From Immersiella caudata (taxonomy: Eukaryota; Ascomycota; Sordariomycetes; Sordariales; Lasiosphaeriaceae): a stretch of DNA of 64,000 nt. The stretch's first letter is position 1; every line of letters begins with the position of its first letter. The position numbers were made by a program, and so were the translations under genes. The stretch is from the NCBI GenBank assembly GCA_030512335.1, contig JAULSU010000001.1, positions 7,998,001 to 8,062,000 on the forward strand, given 5' to 3'. The notes under the pieces are model-generated. The model did not search any database, was not told the origin of the DNA, and worked only from the letters and a program-made list of their open reading frames with translations. Below, in pieces: positions 53,611 to 63,100 of the stretch.

Positions 53611-54924
53611 GATGCCGTTGTGTCCCTGTTGTCGTTTTGTTTGGGTTGTCTTGAAGAGATATTGTCGATTTAGAATTGCTGAGTTCAAATTACCCTCCCA
53701 CTATAATGTAGTTGAACAAAAGAGAAACCCCCAAACAACTTGAACGGAAGAATCCCCGTCCATCTTATACTCGCACGCAAACCATCCAGATACTGGTTCG
53801 CGTCCAAGTTCTGCAGGCGCATATTACCCATTTTAATCTCCGATGATTAATGACCTCACTGCGTTGTACGGTGTCTAATTGCGGAGGTGTGCTTTACATG
53901 ACTGTGTCGGCGTGGTTTCTCCCGGGAGTGAGGGACGGTGGAGGATGGGTTTCCGGGCGGGCTTAATGCGGGATGCGGGAGGCGGGTTCGCTTCCCGGGT
54001 ATTTGGGTCTGGCCTGGCTTTGGTTTTGCTCTGCTGCCCTTTTGCCTCTTGGATGGGGGCAATGGATTCGGGCTGGTTGTGGAAGTCCGGAGAGGAGACT
54101 GGTAATGGTATGGCTGGAGGTTGCCTGATTTGGTCGGGCATGGTTGGTTCGATAAGCGTTCGATGCGGTGCAATGGTGCGATTTCAAAGTGGGAGAAGAA
54201 CGACGCGCAGAGACCACATCAACGGTGGATGCAGTTCCAATACCAACGCCGGAATATTTTCCAATCCATCGTTTGACACCTTCTGCTGTTGCTTTGGACG
54301 GTTGGGTGCTCCGTTGTCTGCGAAGGTCGAGGGTACCGAGTCTCGTTGGGAGGCACGCTGAGGCCTCGGGATTCTAGCCCCAGTTCGAAGACTGCTTATT
54401 TTATCCAACGGGGTTGGCAAGAAAGGTTCAAATTAGCTCCACTTCGCCGTTTGAGCTAAGGCAAGAGGGAAGTTAGCTAGAAGGAACGTTGTGTACCTTG
54501 CATATCGGTTGAGGAGGGACTTCTCAGCAGGGATATCTCTCAGCCGCCCTACTTTTTTTTCTGGCCGTTTCCTCTAATATCACTTCGTCGCACATCTTTG
54601 GATTTGGCGCTTGCCAAGCGCCTCCTCTGTGGGTGTCGGGATGACGCCGTGACTGACAGGCGCACCCTAACCCTGGGTCTTCCAATCCAAGCAACAAGCT
54701 TGGCAATGACGTAACCTACGTCATGCCTCACACCGTGCGTCCAACCACTGCGCGCCCCGCGCTTCTCTGGATACGGTTCGCGGTCTGCGTGAACAGGTTT
54801 CTTGCTTTCTGTGTTTCGAGATGGTCGTCACCGTATTCAGCCATGGGGGCCTCTCCACTCTTTTCTTTTTCACAAACCGTGAGCCCGGCATGCTACGCCA
54901 GACATTCGATAGCGACCCACGAAC
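53611..54924. other. Intergenic, 1.3 kb, divergent promoters
   Basis: Upstream flanks of the small secreted protein (minus) and of the Mug190-like gene (plus). Overlapping frames of 80-160 codons here have no protein character. Confidence 0.5.
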
Positions 54925-57900
54925 ATGGATGACTTCGAAGATCGCGGCCCCAGGCGGGCACATGGCGGACCCTACACGGCAAAGCATCCCGTGCCCACCG
55001 TTCGGGGCTATCGCGAGCACCGCGCCGAGCTGAAGCGCCGAGAGGGCGACGCCCAAGACTTCCCTGCGAGCGACCACGACGAAGCAGAGTCCCAGCAGAA
55101 CCCCGAATCCAAGACAAAGTGCGCCTACGACTCCCTCAAAGCCATTGCCAAAGACCAGGACAAGCCCGAAGATGGGCATACACCGTACCCGCACGCGAAT
55201 CGAAACGCCGAAGGCCCCCCTGACAATTACCGGTCCCAGTTTCGGCGCGGCTTCCAAGGCGGGGACGCGGACGATCACAGCGCCGAGGAAGACACCGGTG
55301 ACGAGCACGATGATTCCCACAGCGAGCATAAGAAACAAGAGAAGGAGAAAAAGAGCGCCACCGAAACCGTCGCCGGCTCCATCGATCCCAAGGAGAAGCG
55401 CAAGACGATGAAGAAGGCCAAGCGCTCAGGCAATGGCCGTGAGGTCACCGACCCCATCACCCACCTCCCCGTCGTTATACATGACATGACAAACCGCGAT
55501 CTTCATGCGTGTCCCGAGAACGAGTCTGGCGCGGGAGAGGAGGTGGAGACCTTGACGGGCGGAGAGTGTGTGAGGAAGGACGAAGAGCAGCTGGAGGCCG
55601 AGAGAAAGACTGGAGAGAGGGGGCTGAAGGGCATGAAGGGGCTGTTTCCCGGGCCGAGGGTGGGAGAGGTAAAGGGAGATATGGTGGGAGCTTTCCAGGA
55701 GGCTTTTCTGGCGGCGGTTGGAGGCGTGGCGTTGCTGGGGGTGGTGATTGTTGGTGGGATGGGCATGCTGATGAGGGAAGGGGAGAGTGGGAACGGGTGG
55801 TTTGGCCATGCTAGACGGCCGTGGCTTACAGTGGGTGTGGCCGTTGCCGCGATGACTGCTGCTGTGGGCGCAATGCTGTACGGCGTGCACGGGTGGCTGT
55901 CACAGAAGATCGACAACATTCTTGAGGACGAGGTCTGGGACGCGGGGCGCCAGCAGGAGATCAAGCGGAACGACTCGGAGATCGAGCTCCCAGAGTCTGT
56001 CGCCTGGTTGAACAGCCTGCTGGCCTCAGTCTGGCGGCTCATCAACCCCGATCTGTTCTCTGCTCTGGTGGACACGCTCGAGGATGTCATGCAAGCGTCA
56101 CTGCCCAAGATTGTCCGGATGGTCAGCGTCGATGACATTGGACAAGGCAGCGAGGCCTTCAGGATTCTTGGGATTCGGTGGCTTCCAACCGGAGCCGCAG
56201 GGCAGTCCGTCGACAGCAATGGCAAGCTGCGGCCGGCTAAGGACAGTGGCCGAAAAGTGAAGGGAGAAGGCCAACAAGACGAAAAATCGCAGGACAAGGG
56301 AGATGAGAAACCGGACCAAGACCAGGAGACCCAGGAAGGAAGGGAGGCCGAAGAAGGTGACTTCGTCAACCTCGAGCTGGCCTTTGCGTACAGGGCGCGA
56401 ACCTCGGGCAAGTCGATCAAGAGCAAGGCCAAGAACGCTCATCTCTACCTCAAGTTCTACCTCCCTGGGAACATCGCTGTCCCTGTGTGGGTCGAGCTGC
56501 GAGGCATCGTCGGGATCATGCGCCTCCGCCTGCAGCTCACGCCTGATCCGCCCTTCTTTCAGCTCTGCACTCTCACGTTCCTGGGCCAGCCACGGGCTGA
56601 TCTGTCGTGCGTGCCACTCTCGAAGCACAGCCTCAACCTCATGAACGTACCTCTCATTTCGTCCTTCGTTCAGTCGTCTATCGATGCCGCACTGGCTGAA
56701 TATGTTGCCCCGAAGTCTCTCACCCTCGACCTCAAGGATATGCTCATGGGTGAGGACTTCAAGAAGGACACTCTCGCGCGCGGCGTTGTGCTCGTCCACA
56801 TCAAGCGAGCACGAGGCTTTAAGGAGGGCGACGGTGGCATCGGGCCCATCAAAAAGGGATCCAGTGACAGCTACGTCAGCGTATCCTGGGGCAAGTTTGG
56901 CAAGCCTGTGGCGTGCACGCGCATCATCAAGGAAGAGCAAGAGCCAAACTGGGACGAGTGGGCCATGGTCCTGGTTACTCCCGACGAGATCAATGCCGAA
57001 GAGACGCTTCGCCTGCAGCTCTGGGATTCAGATAAGCACACTGCTGACGATGACCTTGGGCGGGTTGAGGTGAACCTGAAGGAGCTAATACATGGATCAC
57101 ACACAAAGAACAAGATGTGGGACCGGGAGGACGAGCTGCGGGCAGAGGATCCTGATGAGAAGATGCCCGGGACGCTCACCTGGTCGGTCGGGTACTTCTC
57201 CAAGGCCCACATCCAGCAATGCCAGCTCAATAAGCAAACATTCGAGCCCAGCATTCGAAGCACCGATGGGATCAAGAAGCGGGTGTCGGAAGATGCGAGA
57301 TCGAAGCTTCGGGAGGCCATGTCATCTCGCGATGTTAGTGATGAGCTGAGGCAACAGGAGGCACAGGACGGCAAGGAGCTCGAGGACATGATGATCATCT
57401 CGTCTCCGCCGCCCGAAGAGTACCCTAGCGGTATGCTTGGCATCCAGATCCATAACATCACAGGGCTTGAGGTAGCGATACTGAACCGCAGTCGCAGCGG
57501 GCACGGTGAAGACCGGGAGGACGAGGCCGAGCAGTCTGGAGAGCTCCCTGACAGCTACTGCACCGTCATTCTCAACCACAAGAAGATCTACCGCACCCGG
57601 ACGAAGCCCAAGAATGCAAAGCCATTCTTCAACGCTGGCACCGAGCGGTTCGTCAAGGACTGGAGGACTGCGGAGGTTATCATCTCAGTGCGCGACAGTC
57701 GAGAAGGAGAAAACGACCCCCTGCTTGGTGTGGTGTACCTTCCCCTGGGGCGAGTCTTTGCCAACCGCAGTCAGATTATGGATACGTACCCTCTCGCTGG
57801 AGGCATTGGATACGGTCGAGCTAGGATCAGCATGGTCTGGCGCAGCGTCGAGCTCAAGATGCCGAGGGAGCTCGCGGGATGGGATTACGGCACACTTGAA

Positions 57901-58890
57901 GTCATTGGCGCGATCAAGGCTGTCGATCAACTCCCTGAAAAGCTGAAGGGGTGCAAGCTGAAGCTGCGGACCAAGACCAACAAGGCGAAGATGTACTCGC
58001 ATCAAGATGAGGGCGTCTGGAAGCCAAAACGCGAGGACGAGAACGTCTTCCTCGGCGTGACAAAGCGGTATGCGTCGCCGGTGATAATCCATTTCCGCGA
58101 CTCGTCGTTCATGTCAGAAGATAACCCAGGGCTGGCGGTCCTGTGGCTCACGGGTATCCCCGACGAGGAGGACCAAACCGTGAAAGTCAAGGTCTGGAAG
58201 GGCGGGAAGCATCAACTTCGGCGCGCGACGGCCTGTGCGGACTATCGTGGCCTGGACGAAGGGGAGGAACCACTTGGAGAAGTTGAGCTGCGTGTGCGGT
58301 TCTGGAGGGGACTGAGCGGATATCACAAGGCGTACGCAGGCAAGGAGAAGAAAGGGGATGTGAAGGGGGTGATGGAGGTGCTCGACACGGTGAACGATGA
58401 GAATATGGGGGAGGATAGTGAGGAATCGTCGTCATTGCGAAGCTGGGAGTCGTCGTCGGATTCGGACACAGACTCTGACTCTGACTCGGAGGATGAGTCC
58501 GGTCTCCCGAAAAGGGGTAGCTCGCAGGAAGAGATCAACAAGCGGAAGATGCTCCGCAAGGCGGGCGATGACTCCAGCCCAGACGACGACGACGATCAAG
58601 GCCCGGTGAAGACGGTAAAGAGCTTCCCATCCAAGATCAAGAACCGAGCGTCGTCGTTGATGGATGGGAAAGGAGGAGATGAGGACGATGGTAAGAGGGG
58701 GGTTGTGTCGCAGGTGCAGGACTACAAGAGGAACCATAAGCGGTTACATCGGAAGCATAGGGGGGTGATGCAGTGGAAGGCTACGAGGACGCTGGATTGG
58801 ATGGTGGATAAGGCGAAGCAGAGTAAGGGGAGGGTGGAGGAGCTGGGGCATCATGGGGAGAAGGAGCAGGGGATTGAGACGGAGGTTTGA
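54925..58890 (+). CDS. Mug190-like C2-domain / SMP lipid-transfer protein
   Basis: A single exon of 1,321 codons. Residues 1-245 are charged and disordered. Two hydrophobic segments follow (FLAAVGGVALLGVVIVGGMG at about 255-275 and WLTVGVAVAAMTAAVGAMLY at about 293-312), a likely hairpin in the ER membrane. Next comes an SMP-type lipid-binding module (ESVAWLNSLLASVWRLINPD to SSFVQSSIDAALAEY, about 355-590) with an internal charged insertion. A C2 domain starts near 610 (GVVLVHIKRARGFKEG, DSYVSVSWGK, EPNWDEW, LWDSDKHTADDDLGRVEV). A second C2 follows near 840 (GMLGIQIHNITGLEVAIL, DSYCTVILNHKKIYRTR), and there is a possible third degenerate one. The tail has a Ser-Asp-Glu run (SSSDSDTDSDSDSEDESG). 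The layout is that of fission-yeast Mug190 and tricalbins at ER-plasma membrane contacts. Lipid transfer is inferred from the family. Confidence 0.88.
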   Translation: MDDFEDRGPRRAHGGPYTAKHPVPTVRGYREHRAELKRREGDAQDFPASDHDEAESQQNPESKTKCAYDSLKAIAKDQDKPEDGHTPYPHANRNAEGPPDNYRSQFRRGFQGGDADDHSAEEDTGDEHDDSHSEHKKQEKEKKSATETVAGSIDPKEKRKTMKKAKRSGNGREVTDPITHLPVVIHDMTNRDLHACPENESGAGEEVETLTGGECVRKDEEQLEAERKTGERGLKGMKGLFPGPRVGEVKGDMVGAFQEAFLAAVGGVALLGVVIVGGMGMLMREGESGNGWFGHARRPWLTVGVAVAAMTAAVGAMLYGVHGWLSQKIDNILEDEVWDAGRQQEIKRNDSEIELPESVAWLNSLLASVWRLINPDLFSALVDTLEDVMQASLPKIVRMVSVDDIGQGSEAFRILGIRWLPTGAAGQSVDSNGKLRPAKDSGRKVKGEGQQDEKSQDKGDEKPDQDQETQEGREAEEGDFVNLELAFAYRARTSGKSIKSKAKNAHLYLKFYLPGNIAVPVWVELRGIVGIMRLRLQLTPDPPFFQLCTLTFLGQPRADLSCVPLSKHSLNLMNVPLISSFVQSSIDAALAEYVAPKSLTLDLKDMLMGEDFKKDTLARGVVLVHIKRARGFKEGDGGIGPIKKGSSDSYVSVSWGKFGKPVACTRIIKEEQEPNWDEWAMVLVTPDEINAEETLRLQLWDSDKHTADDDLGRVEVNLKELIHGSHTKNKMWDREDELRAEDPDEKMPGTLTWSVGYFSKAHIQQCQLNKQTFEPSIRSTDGIKKRVSEDARSKLREAMSSRDVSDELRQQEAQDGKELEDMMIISSPPPEEYPSGMLGIQIHNITGLEVAILNRSRSGHGEDREDEAEQSGELPDSYCTVILNHKKIYRTRTKPKNAKPFFNAGTERFVKDWRTAEVIISVRDSREGENDPLLGVVYLPLGRVFANRSQIMDTYPLAGGIGYGRARISMVWRSVELKMPRELAGWDYGTLEVIGAIKAVDQLPEKLKGCKLKLRTKTNKAKMYSHQDEGVWKPKREDENVFLGVTKRYASPVIIHFRDSSFMSEDNPGLAVLWLTGIPDEEDQTVKVKVWKGGKHQLRRATACADYRGLDEGEEPLGEVELRVRFWRGLSGYHKAYAGKEKKGDVKGVMEVLDTVNDENMGEDSEESSSLRSWESSSDSDTDSDSDSEDESGLPKRGSSQEEINKRKMLRKAGDDSSPDDDDDQGPVKTVKSFPSKIKNRASSLMDGKGGDEDDGKRGVVSQVQDYKRNHKRLHRKHRGVMQWKATRTLDWMVDKAKQSKGRVEELGHHGEKEQGIETEV

Positions 58891-59190
58891 GGTCTGTTGA
58901 CTTGGGTGTGTTGATGGGTGGAAGGACTGTAATAACTGGGTGCAGAGTGCGGAATGGTAATGCTATTATGGAGTGTATCACCAATGTGACGACTGTTCTG
59001 GATGGAAGAGAGAGCACACTCAGGGGAAGCTTGTTAAAAAGGAGATTACGTCGAAATAATACCGCCGAAGCCTCGTCTTCCGCTCCAGCTTCTGCTTCAC
59101 TATCTTCTTCTGGCTCTCTGGTGCGCCTTCATCTTCGCTAGATACCTTGGGTCGGGCGGAAAAGAACAAAAACTCAAAAAGAAAGACAGT
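58891..59190. other. 3' flank of the Mug190-like gene
   Basis: No gene is seen. It leads directly into the tRNA gene, which lies on the opposite strand. Confidence 0.5.
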
Positions 59191-59292
59191 TGCCCAGTAA
59201 CAGGATTGAACTGTTGACCTTCGCATGACTTGATATCTCACAAGGTAAGAAAGATATTAGTACGACGCTCTAACCAGCTGAGCTAACCAGGC
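59191..59292 (-). tRNA. tRNA-Ile (anticodon AAU) with a 28-nt intron
   Basis: On the minus strand the 5' half is 59292-59255, the intron 59254-59227 and the 3' half 59226-59191. The mature RNA is 74 nt. The acceptor stem pairs GCCTGGT with ACTGGGC (two G-U pairs). The D arm is GCTCAGCTGGTTAGAGC. The anticodon stem pairs TCGTA with TGCGA around the loop CTAATA/A, anticodon AAT. The T arm is AACAG-TTCAATC-CTGTT. The intron sits after position 37, the canonical place for tRNA splicing endonuclease. CCA is not encoded, as expected in eukaryotes. Confidence 0.92.
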
Positions 59293-60112
59293 TTTTGTTG
59301 TTGCTTATGCATGACATGATTGTCATCATGTTGCACAGCTGATGCGAGTTAGAGTTGAGAAGTTGAGAAATTGAAAAGGATGTGTGGGCCCGCTTGCCTG
59401 TGAGGGTCCGAAGTCGCCAAGTGAGACTGATCACGAGGCAGAACAAAGAGGGCAAAGGGCGGATGATGATAAATCGCATTGATTGATTGGTTTTTCTAGT
59501 ATTGAGAGTTATCTCCGACTGGAAGGAATCTTCGCCAGTCTTACGGCGAGTTAGTACGTCGTGGAGTGGAGCCGGAATCTGTGTCGGTCCTGGTCACGCC
59601 AGGCAGGAAGGAACGTCGCGTGCCACTGAAACTTTAAAGGAGGGGGCATTTTATGACTGCCTGATTTTGCGGCTAGGGAGATGGGAATTGAACCTTTTCC
59701 AAAAACAACATCCGGCCATCGCTTCTTGGTCTTTTGCGCTTCTCCCGTTTAGCGCCGTGGAATAGGAATGGTGAGTTGTTCAAAGTCGGGTCTGGTTCCC
59801 GCCAAAGATCAGATCCAAATTGAGATTGTGGCTAACGCTCGAGCAAACAGATCATAACCCCTTGAAATGGGGCGAAGCGCGGCTCTCATACGCGGGATAC
59901 GCGGGAACGGGCTGGGCGTACAGGGAGTGGCACAAGTGGGATTGGCGATGCGTTTCGAAAGGATTCAAGGGCTTGTCGAAGGAAGCGCGCGAAAGTCCGA
60001 GGTCAAACTCAGCCATTCCCTCGTCTATGCAACTACTTAGACCAACGAGCGCCCAATATCCAAATGGTGTTCCCTACCGACCCACGTCGCCGCGCCGTCG
60101 ACAGCGACGCCA
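59293..60112. other. Intergenic, 0.8 kb, upstream of the DUF3433 gene
   Basis: No gene is seen. An ATG at 60064 opens another frame (MVFPTDPRRRAVDSDANASY) that closes after about 55 codons; it could be a small upstream ORF of the DUF3433 transcript. Confidence 0.4.
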
Positions 60113-63100
60113 ATGCATCATACAGCCGTGGATGCAACGCGAGCGGACGGCTCGACGACGTCGGCGCCTCCATATCTATGGCCAGAGTCGCACGGATGGA
60201 TGGGCCACCAATACCAACCGGTAGAAGGTGACATGGGGTCGGGCAGGATTTCTCCTGAATCATTGGATCATCAAGAAACCACCGATGCACAGCTACGCCG
60301 GCCGTCACCGGTGACCCTCGACATCAACCCGACGCGCGCAAATCCTGTACTGCGATGGCGTCCGCCCTATCTTCGCCGTTCCTTTCTCGCCCTCTTCGCC
60401 TTTGTGCTTCTCCTCGTTCTCGCCTCAACAGAAGTGCTCCTCGTACAATCCCAAAGACACAGCGGTATCGCGAACGCAAAATCGAGCCAGCATTACCTTT
60501 GGACATTTGGACCTACAGCATTCCTTACACTTCTCGCCGTCCTATGGGCCCGCGTCGATCACCAGAGCAAGCTCGTCGCCCCATGGTTGCGTCTATCGCG
60601 AGAAGCCAGCCATCCGAGCCGCACGTTGCAGCTGGACTATCTTTCAGACTTCCTGCCCTGGTCGGTACCGAAGGCGATCAAAAATAAGGACTTTATTGTC
60701 TCCGTCACGTCGGCGGTCTCCGTTCTGCTCAAAGTCTTGGTCATCATTTCCACCGGCCTCATTACTCTTTCCTGGACGCCTGTCTCCTACGATTCTTACC
60801 CGATGGTGGCTCAGAGTGTTTTCAGGAACAGCAACGCCGAGCTTGCCAACTCTGGGACCCTCGCTTACTACATGATGAGCGGACATAGGCAGAGGAATCT
60901 CACATACCCTGACGGGCTGTTCGGTGGATATGCTTTCCAGCCCATCCAAAGCGATGCGCAGAGCCCAGAGAGGACCAATATCACGGTGGATGCCTTTCGG
61001 GGTTCCCTGGATTGTCAACCGACAGAGCTGATTCTGAGAGGGTCAGCACCACCGGTGCCACAGTTCCCAGATCAGAAGATGAATCTCACTTTGACGGATC
61101 CGGAATGCAGGATTGGGTTGTTGCAACTGACCGGACCGAACTATAAATGCGACAACTGTACAACCACCTTTGCCCGTTACGCTCCTATCTGGTGCGATGG
61201 GTCAGGGGCGGGAGAGCCGGACAGAGAGCGGAGGATCTTCGTCATGTTTGGGAGCTTGAGCTATGTCATGGACAGGTCTAGGAACCTCAGCACCCACGCT
61301 CCCGTCCCAAGACATCCGTACGTCGCCACTCTACATCGTTCGGGCCAGCTTCTCTGCATCCCAAAATTTGATATCGGCAAGGTTGAAGTGGTTCGCGACA
61401 GAGCCAACATCAGAAGCGTCACTCCTATACCCAGTAGTTTCACCGGCACACTCGACTCCGTTAGCCCCTGGGAGATTGCGACGGCCCACTTCAATGTCAC
61501 AAACTCAGTACTCAATAACCTAAAAGGCCAGGAGCAATATAGGATTACTCTCAACGTTTCCGATTCCGAAATCGACGTTGACAGTTACATGGAGCTTGCG
61601 GTCCATACCCAGCTCTCGCCCGGCAAGCCAGTATCATCGTTGTACGACATCAACAACCTTCACCAGCTTGCGGAAGGCTATTATCAACAGTCCACCGCTA
61701 TCATCGCCAAACAAGCATTGATGGAGCCTGCTTCTCTCGAAGTACGTGGCACCGCAACCGTCTTTGCTGAACGTCTGCTGGTTCAGGCTTGGGCAGCTCA
61801 CTGGATGGCGGGCATACTTGGCTTTTGTTCCATTATCATACTCGTCGCTTTACTTGTAGTGCCATCCCGAGGCATTTTGCCATGCAACCCGAGCACAATC
61901 CACGGAATGGCCTCGCTGATCCAACATAGCGACGACCTGGTTGCGAGGTTGGAATTCTCGGGAACTGCCAGCGACAAGCATCTCGGTCATGTCTTACAAG
62001 GCACCCAATTCCATTCATCAGTTGGGGCCGGTCCCATGGCCCAAGCCCGGTTTGCTATCCAGGACACTCGTGGCGATGGGAATGCTGACGCCCTGCACTT
62101 CCCCCAGTTCAGATCGCTCCAAGCTCACCCGGCCATCGTGCATCCAGCTACGCGAACAGCCCTATGTGTTGTTTTGGCAGGGCTAGTTATCGCACTGGAA
62201 TTGTTGCTTCGCAAGTCAGCTGCTGAAGACGGATTGGGAGACGAGGAAGAAGGCACGTCGATCCATTACACGTGGACGGCAATTCCAGCTATTGTGTTTG
62301 GTGCCATCGCCATGATCATATCCGCAATGGAGTTCCGAATTCGGTGTCTGGCTCCTTATGTTGGACTCACCCGGCGAGTTGACAGGCAGTCGTTTATGTC
62401 TCTGGACCTCTTGGACATGTCCCTCCCTCGTCTTTTGTACAGGGAGATTCGGATGGTGAATATCGGGGCACTCGCTGCAACCCTGGCTCTTCTTGCCGCG
62501 TCTTTCTTCACGATCTTCTCGCCGTCTCTATTCCACACCTGTCCGTTTCCAGTCGAACGTTCTGTGAAGTTGCAAGCCAACCAGTCATTTTCTAGGAATC
62601 CGGAGAGATTCTCTACCGACACACGAGCAGCCGAGGTCTCATCTCTGATTCTTACGAGCAATTATACCTACGGTAGATTCACCTACGAGGATCTAGCGTT
62701 CCCACAGCTCGTGTTCTCCGACCCATCGGCGACGCAAACCGGACTCATGTTGAATGGGAGCTCGGTGTCTATTGACGCAGTTATCCCCGCCGTTCGTGCA
62801 AGATTGCATTGCCAGCCCTACGATCGCTCGCAGATCCGAACAAATCTTACCTTCGAGACTTCGTTTAGCGGGGAAGCTGTGAACCCACTTCAGCTAACCA
62901 TTGAAGGCAAAGGATGCCTAAGGCGACTCGGGTACGATGCGGAGTTCAGGACCAACCCAGAGACCATGTCCTTTGGGTTAGCCAAGGAAGGGTTTGGTGA
63001 CACGGGAATCAACGGATGCAGCGATCTTGTCTACATCTGGGGAAAGATGGACTACGCAGCTGATCCCATTGTTCGGCATGTCGCTGCTCTGGGCTGTAAC

